Positions 7,673-18,500 of a stretch of 64,000 nt of DNA are shown piece after piece (position 1 is the stretch's first letter; each line of letters opens with the position of its first letter). This DNA comes from Haliscomenobacter sp. Its GTDB lineage: Bacteria; Bacteroidota; Bacteroidia; Chitinophagales; Saprospiraceae. Where the stretch lies: contig JADJHZ010000001.1 in assembly GCA_016707205.1 (NCBI GenBank), positions 496,001-560,000 on the forward strand. Reading direction: 5' to 3'. The position numbers were made by a program, and so were the translations under genes. The notes under the pieces were generated by a model that was not told the origin of the DNA, searched no databases, and worked only from the letters and a program-made list of their open reading frames with translations.

Positions 7673-10396
7673 TTAAAAATTGTCCTTAGTAAAATCAAAA
7701 ATTTTAATTGCAGCACGGGTGCCAATTTGAATAACTGGGCTTGAAGCTCCTCTAGGAACGTACAGGTGCTTATCCCATTCCGCCGGGTATCGTTGTGGCC
7801 ATCCCCTGAAATATCCGGTGCCTCCATCTTTTTTGTGCTCATATCCATAGACAAAGTTTTTATAAACCCAAAGGTTGTTACTTTGAGAGAAATCACCGGA
7901 ATTTCCCAAAAGCATCATTACTTCATTTTGAGCTTCATTGAGGTCAATGCTGTTGTCTTTATCGCCAGATGCCCAGTATTTACCTCCGATATCCCCTTTG
8001 GTGATCAACATGGTAGGCTTGGCCCAAAAGTGATAAACGCGAAGAAGGTCCTTAAGATCGCCTGGAACCACTGCTGATTCATTGAAATACCTTTTGTACA
8101 TCCCCCCGGCACTCAGCATATATTCATCAGTGCAGAAGTATACCTCCGGGGACCCCTTAAAACTACCATCCCGGAAGGGTTTTCCATCTGACTTAAAATA
8201 GCGGGGCGATGAAATCCTATCCGGGTCTAGAAATCCAATTGAATAAACATCTCTGGAATAATTATCCATCATCCTGGCATAGTATCCGCCATGCTTATTG
8301 AGCATAAAGTCGTGGATAGCATACGGAATTTGGAGTTTTGGCTGCTTCGTATCCGTAAGAGCTGTCCAGAATGGATCCAGACCGGTGTGATAGATGTCTT
8401 TGTAATAGTATTGACATTCGCTGCATATATAGCCTCCGGAAAGTACGCCCAATATCCGACTAACGGCATCGTGTTGGTAGAACCCGGCAGCTTTTGCTCT
8501 GTCTGTTTCCCTCCGCATTGGTGCACTCCGCTTGCCTTCAAATGATTGAAAGGCAAATTTGGCAGCAATGTAGTAAAACGCATTTTTAGCGCCCAGAGCA
8601 ACCCTTTTTTGATCATCCTTGAAGTTAGGAAACACAGTATTGACAGGAATAATGGGACTCGATCGATCTGAAAATGGCACTACGGTTGGGTTGTCGGCGT
8701 GTTCAGCCAATGTAATCAAAGCAGCAAGATAAAATGACTGGTAGGGTTTGGCGTTCGTTTCAAATAATCCATTATGAACAGTGCGCCCAACAATCTGAAG
8801 CATTCTGTCCAACCACCAGCTATTGTAATCGCTTTTGAGAAAAATGAATACATTTTTCTTCAGCAGGATATCTTTTACTCTGGCATCATACCTTGGGTTT
8901 GAAGACGGCAATGACCCCTGCCACATGATCCAGTTTGACATGAGGTAATTCCAGGTGTATTCCATAAGTACATGGTTCTCTGTTTCTGTATTATACCACC
9001 TTTTGGTAACAAGTTTTTTGAAGCCTTTATCGATATATACCCCATAGGTGACACCTCCAAGCTTACTTTGATAGTACTTGGGATTAAACGTAAACGGAGC
9101 TACATCCGCTTCACTGTAATTCGAAATGAGCGGAGGCGACAATACCTTCCCGTTTTCTTTTGCCGTGTGCGAAATGGCTTGGTAGATCATTTCGTTCGTC
9201 AAAAGGTCAGTCCCGTTTTCAGCTTTCATATCTTTGAACGTGTAAAGGAAATCAGCCAAGTAGAAAAGGGTCATGTCATAGTCGCCTGTGGACGTACTAT
9301 AATACTCCCTTGAGGTACCTACCTCCGCAAATGGGTGAATGGTATTGAAGTACTGCTCGACTGCACGCTGAAAATAACCGAGATTAGAAGCGGTATTTGG
9401 TGAACCAAATTGTTTTTTAACAAACTGATCCAATTCATTTATCGTCTGTCGGTGTCTCGGCAACTGAAACTCTGATGGGCGTCCTAACATATAGAGGGTG
9501 GACGCAATCATGGTCAAAGCGTGCTGCGCATTTCCCTTGGTTTTCCACTTTGGAAAAACATCCTGCCTGCGTTGCGGGTACATCATATACTTTACCCAAG
9601 AGTTGATCAGTTCAAGTTTTCGGGACGGGAACTCCTGGTTGGCGATTTCAACCGTTTTTGGCATAGTGCGCTGCGCAGAAGGGGCTTGAGGAATATAGTA
9701 TCGGATGTAATTATTTAAATCCAGGAAGTTGCCTTTAAAAACTCTGCCGTATGTGCCATCGTCAAAAAACACGTAATGCAAATCCTTCTTATCATATGTC
9801 CCTCCTTGGATCATGCCGTCAGTCGCTAGCCCAACAACTTGTTTTGCGCTGTAAGAAGCAGGATAATTGTGCACGCTTACTGCTCGGAAGTTATCTAGAT
9901 CGCCAGGAGAGCCGCCGCAAGTTTTTCCATCTCGAAAAAGCACTCCTGCTCGGTCCATATCATCATCAAACCCTATACCGACAATATCATTGGGAGTGTA
10001 TCCAGAAGGCAAGGAATACCTCGTCAGTGCCTTATATTTATCCAAGTCATCCGGTGAACCTACACTGTATGTATAATCCCGGTACCAGTAAAAGACATGA
10101 TTGTTCTGGCCGTCCATCGCTATCGCGACGATATCACTTGGCGTTTTAGACGGGGAAGAAGCGGGCATGGAATAACTGATTTGATGTTTAAAACAGTCTA
10201 CATGCCCTATTTTGCCTTCAGCTACCTTTCCATTAACAAACCAGGTAAAAAGGTGATTATTCTCGCCATCCATGGCTACATCAATAATTTCCTTTGGATC
10301 GGGGAATGGCTTACAATTCATTGCGAATTGTCCCCAAACATTTTGGGAAAAAAGTAAAATAAAGCCTATAAAGCTTATTTTATTTAGCACTTTCAT
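7673..10396 (-). CDS. Large secreted protein with N-terminal beta-propeller-like repeats
   Basis: The ATG at 10396 begins a signal peptide (M-K-V-L-N-K-I-S-F-I-G-F-I-L-L) ending near V-W-G-Q. Residues of about 30-230 have four repeats of roughly 50 residues built on D-I-V-x-I-A-M-D-G-x-N-N-H-x-F-x-W and G-S-P-x-D-L-D, as in propeller blades. The remaining 650 residues are rich in aromatic residues and helices (T-E-N-H-V-L-M-E-Y-T-W-N-Y-L-M is one conserved-looking stretch), suggesting an alpha/alpha-toroid as in some polysaccharide lyases, but I cannot assign a family. The gene is interrupted at its 3' end (see 7040-7654). Confidence 0.6.
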   Translation of the reverse strand: MKVLNKISFIGFILLFSQNVWGQFAMNCKPFPDPKEIIDVAMDGENNHLFTWFVNGKVAEGKIGHVDCFKHQISYSMPASSPSKTPSDIVAIAMDGQNNHVFYWYRDYTYSVGSPDDLDKYKALTRYSLPSGYTPNDIVGIGFDDDMDRAGVLFRDGKTCGGSPGDLDNFRAVSVHNYPASYSAKQVVGLATDGMIQGGTYDKKDLHYVFFDDGTYGRVFKGNFLDLNNYIRYYIPQAPSAQRTMPKTVEIANQEFPSRKLELINSWVKYMMYPQRRQDVFPKWKTKGNAQHALTMIASTLYMLGRPSEFQLPRHRQTINELDQFVKKQFGSPNTASNLGYFQRAVEQYFNTIHPFAEVGTSREYYSTSTGDYDMTLFYLADFLYTFKDMKAENGTDLLTNEMIYQAISHTAKENGKVLSPPLISNYSEADVAPFTFNPKYYQSKLGGVTYGVYIDKGFKKLVTKRWYNTETENHVLMEYTWNYLMSNWIMWQGSLPSSNPRYDARVKDILLKKNVFIFLKSDYNSWWLDRMLQIVGRTVHNGLFETNAKPYQSFYLAALITLAEHADNPTVVPFSDRSSPIIPVNTVFPNFKDDQKRVALGAKNAFYYIAAKFAFQSFEGKRSAPMRRETDRAKAAGFYQHDAVSRILGVLSGGYICSECQYYYKDIYHTGLDPFWTALTDTKQPKLQIPYAIHDFMLNKHGGYYARMMDNYSRDVYSIGFLDPDRISSPRYFKSDGKPFRDGSFKGSPEVYFCTDEYMLSAGGMYKRYFNESAVVPGDLKDLLRVYHFWAKPTMLITKGDIGGKYWASGDKDNSIDLNEAQNEVMMLLGNSGDFSQSNNLWVYKNFVYGYEHKKDGGTGYFRGWPQRYPAEWDKHLYVPRGASSPVIQIGTRAAIKIFDFTKDNF

Positions 10397-10480
10397 GTTT
10401 ATCGTTTTTGGAACTAAAAAAATGATTTTTCTGCTCAAAATAAATTTGACTTACATTACGGGGAGTAAAATCCCTCATAA

Positions 10481-11527
10481 TCACACGAGTAACCTCATCC
10501 CGCCCTGCCAAACCTCCTTCTTTAGCCCCACCCGTTCGCTAAAAAATAGCAGCGCCGCCTGCATCATCAGATCAAATTGCGGATTCGGCCTTACAATGCC
10601 TGTGTGTTGCGCCAAGAGGATAGGTTCTCTTAAAGGGAGGGCGGAATGGGCGACATTGACCCATTCAATTTCATCATCATGTACTTCGCGGCCTTTTACG
10701 CGATGCCACCGCACTTCCTCGCCGATGATATACGCACTGCTGATTTCCGAATGGTATTTTAGCAAATGCAACACACCGGCAATATCCGCCGTATCATCAG
10801 ACAAAAAATGCGCAGCAAAAACCGGCTGTACGAGCTTCCTGCCTTCAGACAGACGTTCGTTTTCCCTGATCACATCGCTGAGTTCTTTTGCCCCAAATTT
10901 TGGAAGAACGGGATACTTAAAGGGGTCGGGCCCGGTACCCTGCAGCGTTGCGTCCAGTTTTTTCATCAGTAACCGGGGAGAAATATGAATCAAAAAATGC
11001 TCCCACTGCATCAGTTGAATTGCTGCAGAAAACAAAAACAGGCCGCCAGAAATTCCCTGCCTGTTTGCTTCCATGTCCCGAAGTATTCTGTTGTAACTTA
11101 AAGCGCCTCCGGTAGAAAAACCTCCCAGGGAAATAACCTCCCCCAGAGAAGCGGCAAGTTCAATCGCCTGGTCCAGGGTGTTGCGCCAGTAGCGGTCGAG
11201 CTGCTTATCTTCAAAAGCCTCATCCGGATGGCGCAAGCCATGACCTGGCAATAAAGGCAAAATGACGTTAACTCCCGCCTTAAAAAAGGCCTTCCCAACG
11301 TCTTCCATGTACCTGGGCGAATCCGACAACCCATGCGTCAGCACGATAACATGCTGCGTCTTTTCGCCATGATGAAAAATCCGTGGGCCATTATCCGGTC
11401 TCAAATCCGGACTGGTGAGTTCATAGCGGTATCGGATACCTTGGTGGTCCACTAATTCGTTACCGCTAACTGATCGAAGATGGGAATATTGTTTCCGGAA
11501 TCTGGAATACAGGGCTTCAGTCTTCAT
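10481..11527 (-). CDS. Alpha/beta hydrolase (monoacylglycerol lipase-like)
   Basis: The alpha/beta hydrolase pattern is clear. H-V-I-V-L-T-H-G-L-S-D-S-P holds the oxyanion H-G, P-L-L-P-G-H-G follows, and the nucleophile elbow is G-G-F-S-T-G-G (G-x-S-x-G). A late D and H complete the triad in the C-terminal 100 residues (A-A-H-F-L-S-D-D; V-A-H-S-A-L-P-L). ATG 11527 gives M-K-T-E-A-L-Y; the alternative ATG is three codons upstream. There is no signal peptide, so it is probably cytoplasmic. It likely cleaves carboxylic esters or lipids; the substrate is not predictable. Confidence 0.8.
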   Translation of the reverse strand: MKTEALYSRFRKQYSHLRSVSGNELVDHQGIRYRYELTSPDLRPDNGPRIFHHGEKTQHVIVLTHGLSDSPRYMEDVGKAFFKAGVNVILPLLPGHGLRHPDEAFEDKQLDRYWRNTLDQAIELAASLGEVISLGGFSTGGALSYNRILRDMEANRQGISGGLFLFSAAIQLMQWEHFLIHISPRLLMKKLDATLQGTGPDPFKYPVLPKFGAKELSDVIRENERLSEGRKLVQPVFAAHFLSDDTADIAGVLHLLKYHSEISSAYIIGEEVRWHRVKGREVHDDEIEWVNVAHSALPLREPILLAQHTGIVRPNPQFDLMMQAALLFFSERVGLKKEVWQGGMRLLV

Positions 11528-11536
11528 GGCACGCAA

Positions 11537-11958
11537 CGATTAGATGATGGGACTAAAATTCACCGTGCGCGTATCTTCTATATCATCCTGGTACGGAGTA
11601 TATCACCCAAAGGGGGCGGTTTACAGTACGTCATTGGCAACATAGCCAGACGCTATGTAACCTTCAATGTGCGTTAGAGATGATTAAGGGGAAAATCAAG
11701 ATAAGTTATCTACTAGGCTTCAAGGTCTTGTGAAAAATAAAAAAATCCAATGATTTGTGTCATTGGATGGAATATTTTTGCCGAATGCATGGAACTTGTG
11801 GGCAAACTTCCTGAAGCTTGTGAAAGCTTGCCCAAAACCACGTTGGCCGTAGTTTCCAAACTATGGCCCCAGGCTATCTTCAGATTGCGCCCAACCATCC
11901 CCGGCAGCGTGGCACATTGGCTGTATTCCGTTTAACTTCAGGGCTATAGCCTCCCCTC
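11537..11958. other. Noncoding spacer with degenerate stem-loops
   Basis: About 420 bases with no gene. Besides the terminator-like hairpin at 11745-11768 it holds degenerate stem-loops around 11850-11900, including an imperfect GCAATC-TGAA-GAT hairpin on the minus strand that resembles the stem-loop family seen at 26.1, 30.4 and 39.6 kb. Confidence 0.35.
11745..11768 (-). terminator. Intrinsic terminator-like hairpin
   Basis: A perfect 9-bp inverted repeat (ATCCAATGA, 6-base loop, TCATTGGAT). On the minus strand it is followed directly by a T-rich run. It would end minus-strand transcription coming from the Type IX sorting-domain remnant at 11959-12147. Confidence 0.55.
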
Positions 11959-12147
11959 CTACTCCACTACCATCCTGCGCGTAGCCCGAAACGCGCCACT
12001 CGTCAGCGAGTAAAACAGCAGCCCGCGGCCGCGCAGATCCTCCGATTTCAGCAGCACCTGGTTGTAGCCTGCGGTATACTGCCCGCGCACCACGCGCAGC
12101 GTGCGGCCCGTCACGTCCCCAAATCCCGGCTCAGACGACCAGGCCAT
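11959..12147 (-). pseudogene. Remnant of a Type IX secretion C-terminal sorting domain
   Basis: The translated end reads D-V-T-G-R-T-L-R-V-V-R-G-Q-Y, then L-R-G-R-G-L-L-F-Y-S-L, then F-R-A-T-R-R-M-V-V-E. This is a typical type A sorting domain: beta strand, G-Y-N, the G-L-L-F-Y strand and the Arg/Lys-M-V terminal strand. Nothing upstream encodes a cargo protein; instead the 146-bp direct repeat begins inside it. A cargo gene therefore lost its body here, probably by recombination at the repeat. A terminator-like hairpin remains downstream. Confidence 0.65.
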
Positions 12148-12263
12148 TCACTACTCCCAGCCCAATCTCCACCAAAAAAGCATCGAAACCAGTGGAGACG
12201 ACTGTGGTCAGGGGACCACAAGATAGTTCCGCACGAAATCTGAGGATTTCGGCGAACAAGGAG
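12118..12263. repeat. Direct repeat copy A flanking the giant gene
   Basis: Nearly identical to 19285-19431 (same orientation, a few substitutions and one 1-base indel). It contains two perfect stem-loops, TGTGGTC-AGGG-GACCACA (12203-12220) and GAAATC-TGAG-GATTTC (12235-12250). Confidence 0.85.
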
Positions 12264-12516
12264 CAGGGTTTAGGTGATGAGGCTTAAAAAGGCAGCGCCA
12301 CTTCAGAGCAAGCGCTTGCGTTCATTTCCAGGGGGTCAGCGAGTTCCAAATCAAGTTTTGGGGAGTTTCTGCGGGTTTCCAGGCAACCGCCGCCTGGGCT
12401 CCGAGCCAAAAACCGGAAATAGCCTTGAAGTTCGTTGATCAAGCCACTGCCCCTGCAACGGAACCAAAAACAAGGGACAATCGCACAATCTTCTAACCTA
12501 AAACCACCCCTATTGC

Positions 12517-15500
12517 TCAAATTCGGATGAACTTCCCCATATAGAATTGCTTTGCAGATTGAATCCGGTAAAAATAGATTCCTGCGGGGGAAAGAGCGTC
12601 ATGGGGTAAATCGAGGCGAATTTCGGGTTGAGCCGCTTTCAAATCCTGTGTGTAGATGATCCGGCCATCGCTACGCAAGATCGTCAAGACAAAGGGCTCC
12701 AGATGAGGGTTTTGAATGAGCAAAACGCCTTGGTCTATCACTGGATTGGGAATCACTGCGTGTTCCAACTCTGCGTAGGCTTTGGTTGTGGGAGAAAAGG
12801 GTAAATCACCAGGAGATAAACCCTGCCCATTGGAGGCAAACTTTTTGGGCCGAGCACTTCCTGGGGAAGGAAGCCCAAGAAGAGGAAATTTCTGAACCAA
12901 AAAGGGCTTGCTTGAAATTGAAGCCTCGTCACAATAAAAATACCCCGAATAGGTCAGACGGACCGTATACGTTCCTTGTTGCGAGGTGATGTACGTATTG
13001 GAATTGCCCCCCACCGGCGTTTCTCCCCTAAACCACTGATAGCTCACGCCCCCTGGAGGGACGACAAGCTGCTCGGGAGTAGAAAGTACTACTTTTCCCC
13101 TAGAGAACTGGGATAGATTAATTACAGGAGGCACATGAAAATAGTATGCATCGCTATTCGCGCTTTCACAGGCGGCGTTACAGGATGCCACTGAGCGGAC
13201 ATCCCAACGGTAAAGCATTCCCGGCTGCAGGGCAGGAGAAACCGTATAGGAAGTATCTGAAATGCAGGCACTGTCTTGAAGCGGTATCAAATTGTCCGAG
13301 CCAAAGGGAAATATACGCACCGTTACCCCGTAATGGGTTGCCCCCGGCGCTTTGCTCCAACTTAATGTCGGGGAACCCATGGCTTCGGGACCTGGGCATT
13401 CCTTCTGCCCCATTTTTGGAACCGGTATTTCTGGTACGGTACAACCATCAACTGACACGTTTACTTTATTCTGACACAATAAGGTGTTATCTTTTTTGTA
13501 AAATAAGCCGTAGGTCCAGTATCCGGGCCCCCGTCCGTCAATGGTGTCTTTATTTTGGGGATTGGAGTCCTCCACCCAAATGGAATAGTCGTTTTCACAG
13601 CTCGTGTTTCCAAGGAGTTCGTGCGTCAACTGTAAAGAGGCCGAAGGACTTGCCAAAGAAACGGCAACCTCAGGGCAACCGCAACCAAGATCCAGAAAAC
13701 CAACTGGTTTACTTACAACCATGCTGTCTCCACTGCAGTTAGCGATTAGACAACTGTATTTATTATTGCGATCGGATATTTGTACAGGCGGTGTAGAATA
13801 GGCAGCATTATTAGCTCCTGGGATGTTTTCTCCGTTCTTTCTCCATTGATACGTAAATGGAGGCGTGCCTGCCACTGCCACCATGAAAATAGCGGCGCCT
13901 CCTTCTTTCACGTATTGGTTGGAGGGTTCTGACGTAATCCGGACTTTCTCACACATGGATGGGGGCAGCACCTGTACAAAAACTGGATCAACGATTAACT
14001 TATTGGAACACGAATCGGTGGCGGTAATATGCAATCGATGGGCGCCAACCGGAACATCTTCCACCATCAGCCTGCGAAGCGTATCGCCGAAGCCTACCCA
14101 TCGTTCCGGGTAATTGGCCTTTCTCCATTCCTGACCGGTTCCGCCTTCGTAATCCAGGAGAGACCAGATCTCTACTACCAGGTTGACATTGCTTCCGCAA
14201 TTGTCTGAAATGATCACCCCAAAATATTTATTGAGGCTATTCTGGTCAATGCCGAAAGAAGCGGTTTTGGTTCCCGGGTTAGCAGTTAGTTCTTGGATTT
14301 CCGAAGGAACAGTAGCTGTGGGAGCAATTGTATCTACCCAACTAAGGATTAAGGTATCTAAAATAGTAATCAGTTGGGAACATTGGTCCCAAACCTTAAC
14401 GAGTACCTCTAACTTCCTACCCCCCGCACAAATAGCTTCCTGCCTAGTTACGATCACGTCGAAATGATTATTGCCATCCAGGTGTGTACGCACATTGCCG
14501 TTTTGCATACCCACCGCTTCCTGAAAATAAGCATACTTATCCCCCGGATCGCAACTGTAGGGATCGTCATAGATATAATACCGTTTTTTTAGTTCAGAAA
14601 GGATCACCTCGTTATCAGCAGAGCAAGCTCCGCCATGCAGTACTATTTCTTTTTCTCCAAGTGGCTGAAACTTTGGCCAGACGAAGAAAATTTCCTGAAT
14701 AGCTTTGGTTTCGTTACCAAAACAGTCACGACCAATCCACATACGGGAAATTTTCGCCTCCGTGTTATCCTTCGGGCAACTAAAATAAACTATCGTATCC
14801 TTTACTTCCGAAGAAACCAAGCAACCAAGGCCCTCTGGTTTATCGCAAGCACCTCTAAAAACAGCCGCACCCGCATACCAGAAATAATTACTGTCAAGCC
14901 AACTCGCTTCGACATCCAGCACTTTCTCTATGTCGGAAACCAGAAAAGTATCCCGCCAGACCGGGAATGAGTCCGAAAGAAGGACCGTTTGCCCGCAACG
15001 GCCAATGCGTTGTACCAGAATTGGCGCAGATATGCTCTCTGCCCGGACTTTACCAAAACAAATGGTATCTCCTAAAGGGGAATAAAGCATATAGGGCCAA
15101 TATCCCGGCGCATCAATGAGGCTTCCATTTCCAGGATTTGTATCCTCTACGCGTATACTCGTACTAGGGTAGCATAGCGTAGTATCCAATCCTAAAATTT
15201 CTTTTGTCAGATTAAAGGAGCAAGTACTCGAATCAAGAATTACCTCAACCTCTCTACATTCGCAACTGGTAGACTGGCCACCCTCGAAATAAAAGGGTTT
15301 ACTCGAAATAGTAGTGGCCGCGCCGCAATAAATTCCTCCTGCGTAGGTCAGGCGAACAGTGTATGTTCCTTGTTGCCAGGCAATGTAGGTGTTGGAATTG
15401 CCCCCCACCGGCTCCCCATCCTTATACCACTGATAGCGAACAAAGCCCGGCGCCGCGATGCGTTGTTCCGGGGTAGAAAGGACAGCTTTTCCCTTGGTTA

Positions 15501-18500
15501 GCTGGGATTGATTAATCACGGGAGGAAGGTAAAAATACCTTCCGGCGCTGTTGTCGCTAACACAGAACTGATCGCAGGATGTCATTGAACGAACATCCCA
15601 ACGATAAACCATACCGGGTTGAAGCGCAGGGAAAACGGTATACGAAGAATCTGAAATACAAGAACTGTTATGCAGAGGAATTGAATTGGCTGACCCATAT
15701 GGGTACTTGCTTACTGACACCTCATAGCGCTTTGCCCCCGGGACGTTCCTCCAGTTCAGCGTAGGAGTAGGTGTTGTTTCAAGAGCCTGGCATTCTGTTT
15801 GCTCCGTTACGGGAACAGGAACCCCAGGAGGGCTGCAGTCGGCAACCATTGCTTGTACCCGGGCCCAACACTGAAGCTTACCCAGATTATCAAACAAGCC
15901 ATATGTCCAGTAGCCAGGCGCGTCAATGCGGTTGGTATCACCTGGGGAGTTGTCCACCACGCTGATTGTATAGCCGGTTTTACAGTTTGTATTCCCCAAG
16001 ATTTCATTTGTAAGCTGGAAAGGGGTGGTAGGGCTTTCCATAAAAACTACTACGTCCGGACAACCACATCCAGTAGTCAAACGAGCCTCCTTGCTAACAG
16101 CAACGCTATCGCCATTGCAGTTGGCGATCACACAATTAAACAGGCTATTTGTGTCCGACAGCGCCACCGTTGGGATGATGTATGCCGCCCTATTGGCGCC
16201 GGGAATATTTACTCCATTTTTCCTCCATTGGTAACTAAAGGGAGCGGTGCCTGTCGCTTTAACAATGAACGTGGCAGTACCTCCAACTTCAACAAATTGG
16301 CTGGAAGGCTCTGAAGTAATTCTGACGGGATCACAACGATTGAATGCGCTAACCTGGACAAGAATAGAATCCATTCTACTCTGATTGCGACAAAGGTCAG
16401 TGGCTGTAATGTGCAGCCGATGTGACCCAATAGGGATATCCTGAACCATCAGCCGCTGCAGGGTATCGCCAAAATCTACCCACTTTACCGGGTAATTGAC
16501 CTTTTGCCACGTCTTTTCGACTCCTCCAGCAGACTCTAAATAGGACCAGATTTCTACCTCGGTGACAAAGTCTTTTCCACAATTATCCGTTATATTAATC
16601 CCAAAATAATATTCCAGACTATTCGGGTCGATTCCAAAAGAGGCAGTTTCCTTTTCTGGATCAGCCATTAGTTGAATAGGTCCCGAAGGAATTATTGCTT
16701 TGGGCGCAGTCAAATCACCCCAGATAAGCCATAACGAATCTAAAATAGTGGTCTGCCCGGTGCAGCCGTCCAAAACCTGGACGACTACTTCCAGCTTTTG
16801 GCTCCTGCTGCAAATCTCTTCCTGTTTTTTCAATACCACTTCGAAATTATAGCTGCTATCAAGGAACTTACGCGCATTGCCGCTCTGTGTACCCACTGCC
16901 TCACGGAACCAGGCATATTTTTCTTTAGGATCGCAACTGTAGGGATCGTCAAAGATATAATACCGCTTTTTCAGTTCGGAAAGGATTGCCTCGTTATCAG
17001 CAGAACAAGTTCCTCCTTGAAGTAATATTTCCCTTACTCCAAGTGGCTGAAACTTGGGCCAAACGAAGAAAATCTCCTGGACTACTGACGCCGAATGCCC
17101 CCAGCAATCGGTGCCTGTGAACGTCCGGATAATTTTAGCCATAACCTGATCGCTAGTCATAGTTTCGCATGGAAAGTAGGCAACCTCGTCCTTCACCTGT
17201 AGGGTAACCTCGCATCGGCATTCAGGAGATTGGACGATCAAACAGCTATCCCAAAAGGTCGGATACCCTGCGAAATACCGGTAGTTGGCATTTTGCCAAC
17301 TTTCCATAGAATTCAATACCCAAGGCAAATCCGTACTCAGAAACGTATCGCGCCATACCAGCATTTTGGTGTCTATGAATTGGAGGGAAACCGCATCAGG
17401 AACAACGGTGCGGCCGCAACGGCCCCTGACTTTCGCCAGTTTTGGCCAGATCTCAAATCCAGAGCACAGCAAGGTATCACATGCCGTCAGGGAATCGGCT
17501 GTTATAATAAAATTAACCCGATTAAGGACCGATTCCTCCCCACATGAATTTTTTGATGTAATAACCAGTCTATGCGCGCCTGCTGGAATATCCGCTATCA
17601 TCGCTTGCCCATTATCCCATCTTGTTGGATAAGCAGGCGCACACCAATATGCGCAGGGCCCTAATGATGGGTTCCCGGAATCGTCTAAACAGGACTCAAC
17701 AAACATCTTTTCGATTTCTGGGCTGCATTTTTCGTTGAACTTTATTCCCAAAATATCCCGAAGATTTGTGCTATCAATTCTTAACTCCGCTGAGCATTGC
17801 CCCGGCTTTGCAGGAATTACTATAGGCTGCTGAAGCGTAATAGAAACACCCTCCAGGCGGGGGTCCATCCATTTAATAAAAACCGTATCATATTGATACG
17901 TTTTTGAACACCAATCATAAATACTAATTATTGCTGTTACCTCTTTAGAAACACCACATAAAGAAGCCTCCTTGAGGATTCTCGCATTAACGCTATATGG
18001 AATAGTAGGATAATTATAAGCGATTTCTGCCCGGCCTGCGTTCACAGCCTGATTGAAAAAGCTAAACCCCCTGGCGCCTTTGGCGCTACATTGCTGGGGA
18101 TTATTAAATATATAATAGTTTGCCAAAAAAGAATCCAACATGACTGAACCTTGGGGTGGAGAACATGTCTCTCCGTTAAAAATCCATTCCATTTTCCCTC
18201 CATCAGTAAGGGAAAGCCCGGAAACAGGGCCTTGCTCTAGGTATTGTTGCTGAATAGAAAAAAAGGCTGGAATGAGGAAATAAATCTCCTGTATGACGCT
18301 CGTTTTGTTGCCATTACAGTCTATGCCAGTCCAGATACGCGAAATTTTAGCATGAATTGGGTTAAATTGAAGTCCAGTACAAAAATTATATTTGACTACT
18401 TGATCCATTACTTGAGAAGTAACTGTACAATCATTCTCCTCAAAATGGCCACATCTATTTTTAAAAACAGCCGTACCCGTGTACCAGGGATAATTGCTGT

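Noticed and set aside
11537..12516. Additional genes in the spacer left of the giant gene
   Set aside because: Short open frames there have no start context or motifs, apart from the sorting-domain remnant already listed.
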